Source: Desulfobacterales bacterium
GTDB taxonomy: Bacteria; Desulfobacterota; Desulfobacteria; Desulfobacterales; JAEINQ01
Assembly: GCA_016342285.1 (NCBI GenBank)
Contig: JAEINQ010000025.1
Span: forward strand, 1-64,000
Length of the DNA: 64,000 bases
Direction of reading: 5' to 3'
Below the pieces are notes generated by a model, which did not search any database, was not told the DNA's origin, and worked only from the letters and a program-made list of their open reading frames with translations. The number at the start of each line of letters is the position of its first letter. Position 1 is the first letter of the stretch. Below, piece by piece: positions 50,030-59,415 of the stretch. The position numbers and the translations under genes are program-made.

Positions 50030-51895
50030 TTACCCCCCGTCCCCTGTTCTCTTTAAATTGATACACCCCCCGGACAAAGTTTCGGCACCGGCCATTGCTT
50101 TGGTTAGGTTGTGTCTGGCCCCCTCGTAGTATGGGTCTAGGACGATGGCCGCCCTGAAATGATCAACGGCCGCCCCGGGACGCCCCTGGTGAAGGCGCGT
50201 GACGCCAAGATTGTTGTGGGCCTGTTTGCGAAACGGGTCGAGGCGAAGCGTCGCCTTATAAAATTCGGCGGCCTGATCGTAACGGCCCATACGCATCAGG
50301 GCCATGGCGATATTGAAATACAAATCAGCGGCTTGCGGCCTTGAAAGAGGTACCGCCAGGGATGCTTCAATGCCGGCCGCATCAATGCCAAGGCCAATCG
50401 TCAGGGCTCTTGCCATGTCTTCCGGGTTCTCACTGCGGACGGCCCTGAAGAAATGCGTCATTGCCTCATCGGCATCCCCTTTTCTGATCAACGTCTTGCC
50501 GAGACCAATATGGGCGTAGGCGTAGTTCGGATTCACCGCGATGGCCTTCCGGAAATGGGTTTCGGCCTCGGATATCCGCCCTTTGGCCATCAAAGCGATT
50601 CCCAGGTTATTGTGTGCCAGGGAATTTTCCGCCGTTACTTCCAGGGCATGGGAAAACAGCGTCACACTGTCCTTCCAGTATGTCACCTGCCGAAATGAGA
50701 GTCCCATCATTGCAATCAGCAGAAGAACCAGGGAAAAGATCGCAGCCAAGTCGCCACGAAAAACCCGCTGACGGGAACGCCATCCGGACATCCCGGCATC
50801 CATCCCCCAGACGAGGATGATAAAAAGACCAATCAAGGGGAAATAGGTGTACCGATCGGCCATGGCTTGAGCCCCGACCTGCACCAGTCCAATCACCGGA
50901 ACCAGGGCACCCAGATACCAGAGCCAGCCGATCAGAAACCAAGGGTATTTTTTTACACTGATCAGGGCCGCAACAGAAACGGCCGCAAGAAAGATGCCCG
51001 CGATGAAAAGTTTTCCGCCCGATGGCATACCTGGATGGGGGTAGAACACGGCCAGATCAACGGGCCAGAACATTTTTCGGATATATCCGGTGTAGGCGAC
51101 CAGGGCATTGGCAATGCGGACAGGAATCGACAAATCGTCGACCCCAATCATGCTTCCGCCCTCCCGCTGGGCGATCAGGGTAATCACGCTTGTCAGACCT
51201 GAAAGCATAAACAAGGGTATTTTTTCCAGGATCAGTGTCGGCAGGCGGCGCAGCGGCCCGTCCTGTGCCAGCCTGCCCAGCGGCCAGACGTCAAGCAATA
51301 GCATAATGGCCGGAAGCGTAACCAGCATCGCTTTGGCCATCAGTCCACAGGCAAAAAGCATGGCAACAACAAGGTATTTAGGCGGTGTCGGCCGCTTTGC
51401 GTACCCGGCATAGGCCCAAAGAGTCAGCATTGCCATAAATGTGCTGAGAACATCTTTTCGTTCGGCAACCCAAGCCACGGATTCCACATGGAGGGGATGA
51501 AGGCCGAAGAACAGACTGACAAGAGCGCTTCGCCACAGCGTTCCGGTCATTTTTCTCAAAAAGGTAAAAAGGACCAACGTATTGAAAAGATGCAAACAGA
51601 GATTGATCAGATGGTGCCCACCAGCATGAAGGCCGAAAATGCTGACATCGATCATGTGGGAGATCCATGTCAGCGGATGCCAGTTCGCGACATAAAAGGA
51701 TGAAAACGCCCAGCGAATCCCTTGTGCCGTCAACCCGTGAAGTAAAAATGGATTCTCGGTAATATACTCGTTGTCATCAAAGCAGATGAATTCAAATCCA
51801 AGGGATTGGCCAAACACCATCACAACAGCCAGAGCCAGGCCGAACTCGACCCAAAATGTTTTTCGGATAGCACAAAGACGCCTCTTTTCATTCAT
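50030..51895 (-). CDS. TMTC-like GT-C membrane protein with TPRs (paralogue C)
   Basis: A 621-residue protein. 'FICFDDNEYITENP' carries Asp40-Asp41 after segment 1; then 'WHPLTWISHMIDVSIFGLHA' and 'GLHPLHVESVAWVAERKDVL'. About ten membrane segments reach residue 405, followed by about five TPRs from 430 ('SLAHNNLGIALMAKGRISEA', 'QAHNNLGVTRLHQG'). ATG 51895 overlaps the stop of paralogue D by 8 bp (ATGAATGA), so the two are coupled. The 5' extension to 51988 is rejected because it lies inside gene D. Confidence 0.86.
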   Translation of the reverse strand: MNEKRRLCAIRKTFWVEFGLALAVVMVFGQSLGFEFICFDDNEYITENPFLLHGLTAQGIRWAFSSFYVANWHPLTWISHMIDVSIFGLHAGGHHLINLCLHLFNTLVLFTFLRKMTGTLWRSALVSLFFGLHPLHVESVAWVAERKDVLSTFMAMLTLWAYAGYAKRPTPPKYLVVAMLFACGLMAKAMLVTLPAIMLLLDVWPLGRLAQDGPLRRLPTLILEKIPLFMLSGLTSVITLIAQREGGSMIGVDDLSIPVRIANALVAYTGYIRKMFWPVDLAVFYPHPGMPSGGKLFIAGIFLAAVSVAALISVKKYPWFLIGWLWYLGALVPVIGLVQVGAQAMADRYTYFPLIGLFIILVWGMDAGMSGWRSRQRVFRGDLAAIFSLVLLLIAMMGLSFRQVTYWKDSVTLFSHALEVTAENSLAHNNLGIALMAKGRISEAETHFRKAIAVNPNYAYAHIGLGKTLIRKGDADEAMTHFFRAVRSENPEDMARALTIGLGIDAAGIEASLAVPLSRPQAADLYFNIAMALMRMGRYDQAAEFYKATLRLDPFRKQAHNNLGVTRLHQGRPGAAVDHFRAAIVLDPYYEGARHNLTKAMAGAETLSGGCINLKRTGDGG

Positions 51896-53921
51896 CACCA
51901 TGGCCCCCGCGGACCTTTGCCATTCCCAAATTACGACTAAAATCCGGATTTCGCGGTTCGAGCGACGCCGCCTTTTCAAACTCAACAACCGCTTGCCGAT
52001 ACAGCCCCTGGCTCATCAAAACGATCCCCAGGTTGTTGTGAATCCCGGCGCTGTCAGGCGCATATTGCAGAGCGGCATGATACTGTGCCGTCGCTTGGTC
52101 CATGCGGCCGGCCTTGAAATGGGCGTTGCCGATGCTGACGAGAAGAGCCGAGTCATCGGGCGCCACGGCCAGCGCAGCCTGGAAATGGAAAATGGCATCG
52201 TCAAATTTTCCCGCCTCAAACAGGATCAGGCCCATGTTTTTTCGGGCCATCCCGTAATACGCCCCGTGACCGGGACCGACTATAGAGAGGCTTTCCAGTG
52301 CCTCCGGCACCCTTCCCAGACCGGCCAGGGCCACGCCCAGGTTGATGCGGGCGCCGGGATTGTCGGGAACCAGGACCAGCGATTTCTGGTAATTTTCGAC
52401 GGCCTCGGCCGATCGGCCCCGTCTGGCCAAGGTATTGGCCAGGTTGAAGTAGGCATAGGGGTGGGCCGGATCCAAGGCGATCACATAACGGAACTGACGT
52501 TCGGCTTCGGCCAGTCGACCCCGCTTTTCCAGGGCCACCCCCAGTTTATTGTTGGGCCTGGGCTTTTGGGGCGATTTGGCCGCACAGTCCCGCCACAGGG
52601 TCAGATCGTTCTGCCAGACCCGGTTTCGCTCCAGGGTCCAGATCCCCAGGCAGAGCACCAGGGCGCCGAGCACCATCGCCCGTGTCCGCCGCCCGAAACC
52701 GATCCGTGAAGCGCCGTCCGTCAGGGCCAGAAACAGGAAGGTTCCGGGCAGGTAGTTGCGATGCTCGAAAACCAGTTCCAGACCGATCGCCGACGATTCG
52801 ATGACCAGGTTGCCCAGGTACCACAATAGGGCAAAACGCATCAGCCGGTGCCGCCGTGCCCCTGATACTGCCCACACCAGCATCCCGGCCAGGGCCAGCA
52901 GGGCCGCAAGAGTCGTCGGCGGGGTCAGAAGCGAACCGGAAATCGCCATGTTGTGATCCAGGTTGAGCCGGGCCGGATGGGGAAAGGCCAGAAGGCTCAA
53001 ATAAAAAAGCACCACCCGGGGCTGGGTCAGCAGGCGCTCGGCCGGAGAAAAAGCCCGATACCGGTAACCGACCAGGATTCGGTTTAGCGGATCATCCCCC
53101 AGGCAGACCCAGAGGGTGGCCGTCCCGGCCACGACCAGCAGCGCCATCCATGGCCATTGCCGTTGCAACCAGCGCCGGTCGAGATCCTGGAAAAAAAACC
53201 ATTCATACAAAAACAGAAAAAACGGCAGGGTGATGGCGATCTCCTTGGAACCGACGGCCAACAGGCCAGCCAAAACGGCCGCCGAAAAGTACACCACTCT
53301 TTTCCTCACCACCAAAGCGGTCCGGGCACGCACATAAAACAGCATGGACAAGAGGTAAAACAGGGCGGCCAGACTGTTCATTCGCTGGACGATGTAAGTC
53401 ACGGACTGGGTCTGGAGCGGATGGACCATCCAAAGGGTGGCGGCTGTCAGGGCCACCAAAGTCGGCCCACCAGAGGGAACACTCGGGGGCGGGCCGGAAT
53501 CACCCTGCCCTCCGGGACCGGGGGTGCGGCTCAAGCGCAGGGTCTGAGCGGCCAGTAGGTAGAAAATCATGCCGGTTGTGAGGTGCACCAGAATATTGAC
53601 CCAATGGTACCCTGCCACCGCGTACCCATGAAACCGGTAATTGAGAGCAAAACTGACATTGGCCACCGGGCGCCTGGGATGGGGGCTTTGAAACGCGGCC
53701 TGCCACAGCCCGGACGCATCCAGCCGGGCCAGCCGAATGGCGGGGTTATCGACGATATTGGGAATATCGTCAAAAATAAACGGGTATCCGGTCGTGGCGG
53801 CATAGACCAGAATCACCAGGAGGGCCGGAATGAGAAGAAAAATCGTTTGGCGGATACCCGGCGCTGTTTTTCCGCCGGCTTCGGAGGGATCGGCCTGATG
53901 GGCCGAGGCGTCATCTACCAT
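51888..53921 (-). CDS. TMTC-like GT-C membrane protein with TPRs (paralogue D, divergent)
   Basis: A 677-residue protein. 'YPFIFDDIPNIVDNP' has Asp51-Asp52. The middle motifs read 'HPRRPVANVSFALNYRFHGY' and 'WMVHPLQTQSVTYIVQRMNSL' and so differ from paralogues A-C, placing this in a separate subgroup. Hydrophobic segments run to about 450, then about six TPRs ('PNNKLGVALEKRGRLAEAER', 'GIHNNLGIVLMSQGLYRQAV'). ATG 53921 has GGGAGGG upstream; the frame to 54170 is not supported. Divergent from the YfhO-like gene at 54058. Confidence 0.84.
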   Translation of the reverse strand: MVDDASAHQADPSEAGGKTAPGIRQTIFLLIPALLVILVYAATTGYPFIFDDIPNIVDNPAIRLARLDASGLWQAAFQSPHPRRPVANVSFALNYRFHGYAVAGYHWVNILVHLTTGMIFYLLAAQTLRLSRTPGPGGQGDSGPPPSVPSGGPTLVALTAATLWMVHPLQTQSVTYIVQRMNSLAALFYLLSMLFYVRARTALVVRKRVVYFSAAVLAGLLAVGSKEIAITLPFFLFLYEWFFFQDLDRRWLQRQWPWMALLVVAGTATLWVCLGDDPLNRILVGYRYRAFSPAERLLTQPRVVLFYLSLLAFPHPARLNLDHNMAISGSLLTPPTTLAALLALAGMLVWAVSGARRHRLMRFALLWYLGNLVIESSAIGLELVFEHRNYLPGTFLFLALTDGASRIGFGRRTRAMVLGALVLCLGIWTLERNRVWQNDLTLWRDCAAKSPQKPRPNNKLGVALEKRGRLAEAERQFRYVIALDPAHPYAYFNLANTLARRGRSAEAVENYQKSLVLVPDNPGARINLGVALAGLGRVPEALESLSIVGPGHGAYYGMARKNMGLILFEAGKFDDAIFHFQAALAVAPDDSALLVSIGNAHFKAGRMDQATAQYHAALQYAPDSAGIHNNLGIVLMSQGLYRQAVVEFEKAASLEPRNPDFSRNLGMAKVRGGHGDE

Positions 53922-54057
53922 GGTCGACCCTCCCGGACTTTCCCACCGGCTTGTACGGCCATCGTCTTGTATTGTCTCTCTCTGACCATAAAATGCCCTT
54001 TTATCTGATTTCCCGGGATGTTGCAACAGGTTACGCGATGTGTTAGGAATTCTTTCC

Positions 54058-56178
54058 ATGAAAAAAATCACCTGGAAGCATACGGCCCCCCCTCTTGCCG
54101 GAGCCCTTCTCGTCCTCCTTTTTTTCCACCCGGTTCTCCTGGGTTCAAAAACTTTTTTTTTCCGGGACATTCACCGCTTTTTCTATCCCATGAAGTATTT
54201 TCTCAGCCAAAGCTTCCACAGCGGCCAGATCCCTTTCTGGAACCCCGGAATTTTCTGTGGTTCGCCCTTTATGAGCAACATGCAAAGCGGTGTATTCTAT
54301 CCGCCGTCGATCCTCTTTTTTCTCTTGCCCTTCCCGGTCTCTCTCAATCTCTATATTCTCCTTCACTTCTTTCTGGCCTTCATCTTTTTCCACCTCTTCA
54401 TCCGCTCCCACGGACTGAGTTCGGGGGCGGCGATCATCGGGGCCATCGCCTATGCTTACGGCGGTTACACCATCTCTTCGGTCAACACGTTGAACAACCT
54501 GTCTGCTACCGTCTGGCTACCTGCCGTGCTGTGGGCGCATCAAATGACCGTAAAGAGGCACTTTATCCACGGATATTGTCTCGTTGTCGTCTTTTTGGCC
54601 CTGTCCATCCTCGGCGGTGAACCCCAGATATTCGCCATGGGTGCCGGCCTTCTATTGCTTTCGGCTCTGGTTGCAGGTTCGGCAGTTGGACCGGGTCAGG
54701 CCGTCAGACAAGGCTTTTTCGCCGTGGGCCTGTGCCTGACAGCCGTGGCAGCGACCATGGTTCAGATTGGCCCGACCTGGACCGACTACCAATTCTCTGC
54801 ACGGGCCGGTGGCATTGCCTTTGATGAGGCCGCCCGGCACTCCCTGAACATAAAGAGTATCGGGCACTTTCTGTTCCCCCTTCACTTCTCTAAGGATTTC
54901 GTCACCTCCCCGGACAGCCTGACCCGGTTTTTTCCAGATGGCAGCCTTCCCTGGCTTCTAACCGTCTATTCGGGGCTTTTGGCCCTCCCCCTGGCGGTTG
55001 CCGGCATTTTTATGGGTCCGGCCCCCAGGCGCCGCTGGCGGATGATGTGGGCGGCCATCTTCGGCGTCGGCCTGCTCCTTTCCTTGGGGCGCCATACCCC
55101 GGTCTTTTTTCTCTTCTACAAGCTTTTTCCCGTTTTCCGTTTTCCGGAAAAATTCATATTCCTGTGCAGTTTCGCCCTGGCCGTCCTGTCCGCCGAGGGC
55201 GTCGAGGTGCTACGCAAAACCCTGGCCCGGACCCAAGTCCGCCCCTGGCTGGTCATCGGGGCATTGGCCGCTGCCATGACAGCCGATCTTTTCACCCATC
55301 ACCGCTACCTCAACCCGGTCTGGGATGCCGCCATTTATTCACACCAACACCCCCTCATGACCCCCATCAAGGAAGACCGGGAACTTTTCCGGGTCTATAT
55401 CGATGGCCAAAACCTGCCCCCCGCCAGAGGACCTGAGACCATCTTAGGCAGCCATGCCCGCTGGCAGGCCTTCTCAATGCCCAATCTCGGCATGACGCAC
55501 CGATTCGATCACGTGGGCGGCAAGACCGGCCTGGAACTGCGCCACCAGTACCTCATCACCGAACTGCTGGCCAGGCCGTGGGCGGAAAAACTTCTTTTCC
55601 TTAAAATGGCCAATGTTCGCTATATCGTCTCTGCCGCCCCCCTGGATCGCGAACCGGCCCTGGCTGGCCAGGTCACAAGGATCAACCCACTGGTCTTTCG
55701 ACTCGACACCGCCCTGCCCCGGGCCTGGGTGGTGGGGGATCTTCTCCCCGTAAAGACCGGGCAACTGGACGACCTGACCCGGGCTGTTTTCGATCCGGCT
55801 GTGACAGCCCTGGCCCCGGCAGCTCTGGCCGGGCAATACCACCGGCTCGATTTATCCGGGGTCAAATCGATCCGCTACGACCGGCCCAACCGGATTCACA
55901 TCGTGGTCGATACGCCGGAAACGGCCGTGCTGGTCCTTTCCGAATCAGCCTACCCCGGCTGGCGGGTTTGGGTGGACGGCCAGGAACGCCCCTGCCTGCG
56001 GCTGAACCTGCTCTTTCAGGGGGTGGCCCTAGAAACGGGCCGGCACGAAGTGACATTTTCCTTTCGGCCGAAAGGCTTTTCGGTCTTTGCCGGAAGCAGC
56101 GCCACGGTCCTGGCCATGGTGGGGCTGATCTGGTTTTTTCTGGCCCGTCGTGCTAAGCAGTCCTATTCAAAAATATGA
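54058..56178 (+). CDS. YfhO-family membrane protein (GT-C-like)
   Basis: A 706-residue polytopic protein. 'FFRDIHRFFYPMKYFLSQSF' near 35-54, 'IPFWNPGIFCGSPFMSNMQS' near 58-77 and 'GVFYPPSILFFLLPFPVSLN' are YfhO family blocks. In Gram-positives YfhO glycosylates lipoteichoic acid. About 12 membrane segments lead to a C-terminal periplasmic part ('LSESAYPGWRVWVDGQERP' near 625) with an immunoglobulin-like beta domain. ATG 54058 has AGGAA upstream. It begins a plus-strand run of four genes ending at 59361. Confidence 0.85.
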   Translation: MKKITWKHTAPPLAGALLVLLFFHPVLLGSKTFFFRDIHRFFYPMKYFLSQSFHSGQIPFWNPGIFCGSPFMSNMQSGVFYPPSILFFLLPFPVSLNLYILLHFFLAFIFFHLFIRSHGLSSGAAIIGAIAYAYGGYTISSVNTLNNLSATVWLPAVLWAHQMTVKRHFIHGYCLVVVFLALSILGGEPQIFAMGAGLLLLSALVAGSAVGPGQAVRQGFFAVGLCLTAVAATMVQIGPTWTDYQFSARAGGIAFDEAARHSLNIKSIGHFLFPLHFSKDFVTSPDSLTRFFPDGSLPWLLTVYSGLLALPLAVAGIFMGPAPRRRWRMMWAAIFGVGLLLSLGRHTPVFFLFYKLFPVFRFPEKFIFLCSFALAVLSAEGVEVLRKTLARTQVRPWLVIGALAAAMTADLFTHHRYLNPVWDAAIYSHQHPLMTPIKEDRELFRVYIDGQNLPPARGPETILGSHARWQAFSMPNLGMTHRFDHVGGKTGLELRHQYLITELLARPWAEKLLFLKMANVRYIVSAAPLDREPALAGQVTRINPLVFRLDTALPRAWVVGDLLPVKTGQLDDLTRAVFDPAVTALAPAALAGQYHRLDLSGVKSIRYDRPNRIHIVVDTPETAVLVLSESAYPGWRVWVDGQERPCLRLNLLFQGVALETGRHEVTFSFRPKGFSVFAGSSATVLAMVGLIWFFLARRAKQSYSKI

Positions 56179-56187
56179 GGATTCGCC

Positions 56188-56889
56188 ATGGCATCCCTAC
56201 CAAAACTTTCCATCGTTATCCCCTGTTACAACGAGAATCGATTTCTTTCCGAACTCATTGAACGGGTACGCCGATCGCCGGTGGCCAACAAGGAGATTAT
56301 CCTCGTGGACGATGCCTCCGATGACGGCACCACGGAGCTGATCCGCGGCGAAATCGCCGCCAAAGTCGATGCGGTGGTCTACCACAATCACAACAGGGGC
56401 AAGGGGGCGGCCATCCGCTCCGGCCTGGCCAAGGTCACCGGCGACATGGTGATCATTCAAGACGCCGATCTGGAATACGATCCGGCCGAGTACCCCAAAC
56501 TCATGGGGCCGATCATAGACGGCCGGGCCGACGTGGTTTTCGGCTCGCGGTTCTCCGGCGAAGGACCCCACCGGGTCCATCTTTTCTGGCATTATGTGGG
56601 CAACCGCCTTCTCACCCTTCTCTCCAACATGATCACCAACCTGAACCTGACCGACATGGAAACCTGCTACAAGATCTTTCGGACCGACGTGATTCGGCGG
56701 ATCACCATCGAGCAGAACCGTTTCGGTATCGAGCCGGAACTGACGGCCAAGATGGCCAGGCTCCACTGCCGCATCTACGAGGTGGGCATCACCTACTCGG
56801 GCCGATCCTATGCCGAAGGAAAGAAAATCAATTGGAAAGATGGCATCTGGGCGATCTATTGTATCATTCGTTACGGGATCACCGGTTAA
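56188..56889 (+). CDS. DPM1-like GT2 glycosyltransferase
   Basis: A 233-residue enzyme: 'LSIVIPCYNENRFLSELIER' near 7-26, 'KEIILVDDASDDGTTELIRG' near 34-53, 'HNHNRGKGAAIRSGLAKVTG' near 68-87 and 'MVIIQDADLEYDPAEYPKLM' (DAD) near 89-108. 'DMETCYKIFRTDVIRRI' near 153 and the final 'SYAEGKKINWKDGIWAIY' are typical of undecaprenyl-phosphate glucosyl/mannosyltransferases that lack a membrane anchor. It starts 9 bp after the YfhO-like gene and would supply its donor. Confidence 0.92.
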   Translation: MASLPKLSIVIPCYNENRFLSELIERVRRSPVANKEIILVDDASDDGTTELIRGEIAAKVDAVVYHNHNRGKGAAIRSGLAKVTGDMVIIQDADLEYDPAEYPKLMGPIIDGRADVVFGSRFSGEGPHRVHLFWHYVGNRLLTLLSNMITNLNLTDMETCYKIFRTDVIRRITIEQNRFGIEPELTAKMARLHCRIYEVGITYSGRSYAEGKKINWKDGIWAIYCIIRYGITG

Positions 56890-56914
56890 CGACCAGCATC
56901 CGGAGTTCGTCTCT

Positions 56915-57625
56915 ATGGAACAATTCACTTATCACGGCCGGGAACTGGAGCTTTTTAAGCATGCGGTTAACTGGAAACGCTACTGGACCTCAATGATCCG
57001 TCCGTTTGTTTCCGGCCGCGTCCTGGATGTTGGCGCCGGATTGGGAGCCACTGCCACCTACCTGAACAACTGCCATGTAACCGCATGGCATTTTCTCGAG
57101 CCTTACGAGCGGCTTCTCAGGCAGAATCAGCAGCAGCGGATCGGAGAAAACCGGTTGGCATCTGAAAGTTTCCAGGCCGGCACCATTGCAGACCTGCCTT
57201 CAGACAAAATATTCGATACCATCCTTTATATTGACGTCCTTGAGCACATCGATAACGACCGCTTGGAACTGGAACGCGCATCACGTCATCTGAGGAGAGG
57301 CGGTCATCTGATCGTCGTATCCCCGGCCATCCCCGCCCTGTACTCTGAATTCGACAAATCCGTCAGGCACTTTCGAAGATACACCCGGCAGTCACTGGGC
57401 GGCATTACCCCTGCCCGACTCGACTTGATCGAGCTACGATATATCGATTCCCTGGGCATGTTGACTTCATCGGCCAACCGATTTCTGTTGAAAAAAGATG
57501 TCCCGAACCTTGGACAAATCCTTTTCTGGGATCGTTTCCTGATCCCCCTTTCCCGCGTGGTCGACCCGGCCCTGTCTTATAAGTTCGGCAAAACAATATG
57601 TGGCATATGGGCGAGAACGACTTGA
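56915..57625 (+). CDS. Class I SAM-dependent methyltransferase
   Basis: A 236-residue methyltransferase: 'VSGRVLDVGAGLGATATYLN' near 30-49 (SAM motif I), 'AWHFLEPYERLLRQNQQQRI' near 55, and 'IFDTILYIDVLEHIDNDRLE' near 100-119. ATG 56915 has CGGAG upstream; the longer frame to 56810 would overlap the GT2 gene by 80 bp. It overlaps the next gene by 28 bp. In a DPM1/YfhO context it may methylate the transferred sugar or a lipid carrier; this is inferred. Confidence 0.87.
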   Translation: MEQFTYHGRELELFKHAVNWKRYWTSMIRPFVSGRVLDVGAGLGATATYLNNCHVTAWHFLEPYERLLRQNQQQRIGENRLASESFQAGTIADLPSDKIFDTILYIDVLEHIDNDRLELERASRHLRRGGHLIVVSPAIPALYSEFDKSVRHFRRYTRQSLGGITPARLDLIELRYIDSLGMLTSSANRFLLKKDVPNLGQILFWDRFLIPLSRVVDPALSYKFGKTICGIWARTT

Positions 57626-59361
57626 AAAAGCGATTGACACTCTTGGTGCAGATCCTGTCACCGTTTCCGGGACTGTTTATCCTATTTCTGATCTGGCGCT
57701 ATGGGGTCCAGATTCCCGTAATCGACCAGTGGGATCTGGTCCCGATGTTTCTTCAAAACCACCACGGGGAATTGACTTTACACGACTTGTTGTCCCAGGC
57801 CAATGAAAGCCGGCTCTTTTTCCCGAAACTGCTTTTTCTGGCGTTGGCCCAATGGACCGACTGGAACCAAAAGGCAGAAATGCTCTGCAGCTGGGCACTG
57901 GTAACGGCAACGGCTGGTTTGATCTGGAAGCTTCAGTCGCGGAGGAAACCATACAATACCTTGCGATCAACCTGTCAGTTTCTATTGGTGAACCTCATCC
58001 TGTTCTCACCGGTCGGCCGTCAAAACTGGTTATGGGGCATTCAGCTCATTGTCTTTGTCCCCCTCGCCTGTTTGTGTTTCAATCTGGTGGTTCTCGATAG
58101 CCATCACCGCGTATGGACAAAACTTCTTCTCATTTGTTTATCATCCACCGTTTCAACCTTTTCTTACGCCAATGGAATGCTGGTCTGGGGCATAACCGCA
58201 CCGGCATACCTCTGGCACAACCGGCCTGCATTGGAAAAACAACCTTTCCGGGCAATCTTTCTTCTCATGTTCATGACGTTCAATGTCTGGCTCTATTTCC
58301 ACGACTATGTGAAACCGCCCTATCACCCCTCTTTTTCGGCAGCGCTTTTTCATCCCCTTGAGGCCCTGCAGTATTTCTTCGCATTCACGGGACTTTTATT
58401 CTCTGCTGGATTGAAATCCTCGGCCATCCTCACCGGTGTAGTGATTTTTTCGCTGTGGGTGATGGTGGGTGTCATGGTCGCTGCTGACCGGCGGAATCGG
58501 TCAATCATCAAAACAGCCCTGCCGTGGCTGGCAATCGGCATCCTGGGTCTTTCCAGTGCCGTCATCACCACTCTGGGCCGGGTTGGTTTTGGTGTCAACC
58601 AGGCATTGAGTTCACGATACGCCGCTTTTGGCGCCCCTGTTTTCATCGGCCTGATTTATCTTGTCCCTATCATGCTGGAGCGTTTGCATCAGTATTCCCC
58701 ATCGACCGACAACCGCCCATGGCTAAATCGAATCTTGTCGGTCATGTTCATCATGTTCATCCTGGTGCATATCAGCTCCGCACGGTCTTTCCTGCCGGGA
58801 TTTCGCCAGAATTGGCAAGATCGTCTCAAAAGCAAGGCCCTGATCACTTTTTCAGGGGTTTTTCCGAACATCGATGCGTTTCGATATGTCTATCCCCACC
58901 CCATCAATTCACGCGCCAAAGAGCTGGATGCCATCGGCTACTGGCATCCCAAAATGGCGGTTTCCCGCGATATCACTCCCTGGGCGGCCCCAGGCGGTCC
59001 ATATCCAGAGCGGGGCGCTTTGCTTGTGGCCCAGCCCGTCAACGCCCGGCAGATCCTGTGTATCGGTTGGACCCGGTTGCAGCAAGGGCCCCGCGCTGCG
59101 GACACCGTGCTGCTGACATACCGCCTTAAAGGAATGCCCGCCGAGGAAATCGTGGCCGTCGTTGAACACGCAGACCTGCCTCCGGCGGCAATCCTGCCTC
59201 CGATGGCAATCCTGCCGCCATCCTTCCTGCCGGTCCCGTATACGGAAATGCGGGGGTTTCGGGCATTGATCCTGCCCATGAACGGCGCGGAACTGCGTGC
59301 CTGGGCGTTTGACGCCATAACCGGGAAGGCGTACCTATTGCCTAATGCCAAAGAAAACTGA
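57598..59361 (+). CDS. Polytopic membrane protein of unknown function (GT-C-like)
   Basis: A 587-residue protein with about 11 membrane segments to residue 410 and a periplasmic C-terminus. The first loop has 'IPVIDQWDLVPMFLQNHHGE' with an Asp-Gln-Trp-Asp stretch that could hold the GT-C acid. Near the C-terminus a short proline-rich repeat (AILPP-MAILPP-SFLPVPY) occurs. It overlaps the methyltransferase gene by 28 bp, so it is co-translated. No known family is recognised. Start could be ATG 57598 or 57607. Confidence 0.65.
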   Translation: MWHMGENDLKKRLTLLVQILSPFPGLFILFLIWRYGVQIPVIDQWDLVPMFLQNHHGELTLHDLLSQANESRLFFPKLLFLALAQWTDWNQKAEMLCSWALVTATAGLIWKLQSRRKPYNTLRSTCQFLLVNLILFSPVGRQNWLWGIQLIVFVPLACLCFNLVVLDSHHRVWTKLLLICLSSTVSTFSYANGMLVWGITAPAYLWHNRPALEKQPFRAIFLLMFMTFNVWLYFHDYVKPPYHPSFSAALFHPLEALQYFFAFTGLLFSAGLKSSAILTGVVIFSLWVMVGVMVAADRRNRSIIKTALPWLAIGILGLSSAVITTLGRVGFGVNQALSSRYAAFGAPVFIGLIYLVPIMLERLHQYSPSTDNRPWLNRILSVMFIMFILVHISSARSFLPGFRQNWQDRLKSKALITFSGVFPNIDAFRYVYPHPINSRAKELDAIGYWHPKMAVSRDITPWAAPGGPYPERGALLVAQPVNARQILCIGWTRLQQGPRAADTVLLTYRLKGMPAEEIVAVVEHADLPPAAILPPMAILPPSFLPVPYTEMRGFRALILPMNGAELRAWAFDAITGKAYLLPNAKEN

Positions 59362-59415
59362 ATCGCCAAGGGAAAGCATGAATCGACATGACGAACCGGA
59401 TAGCACAAATTCCCT

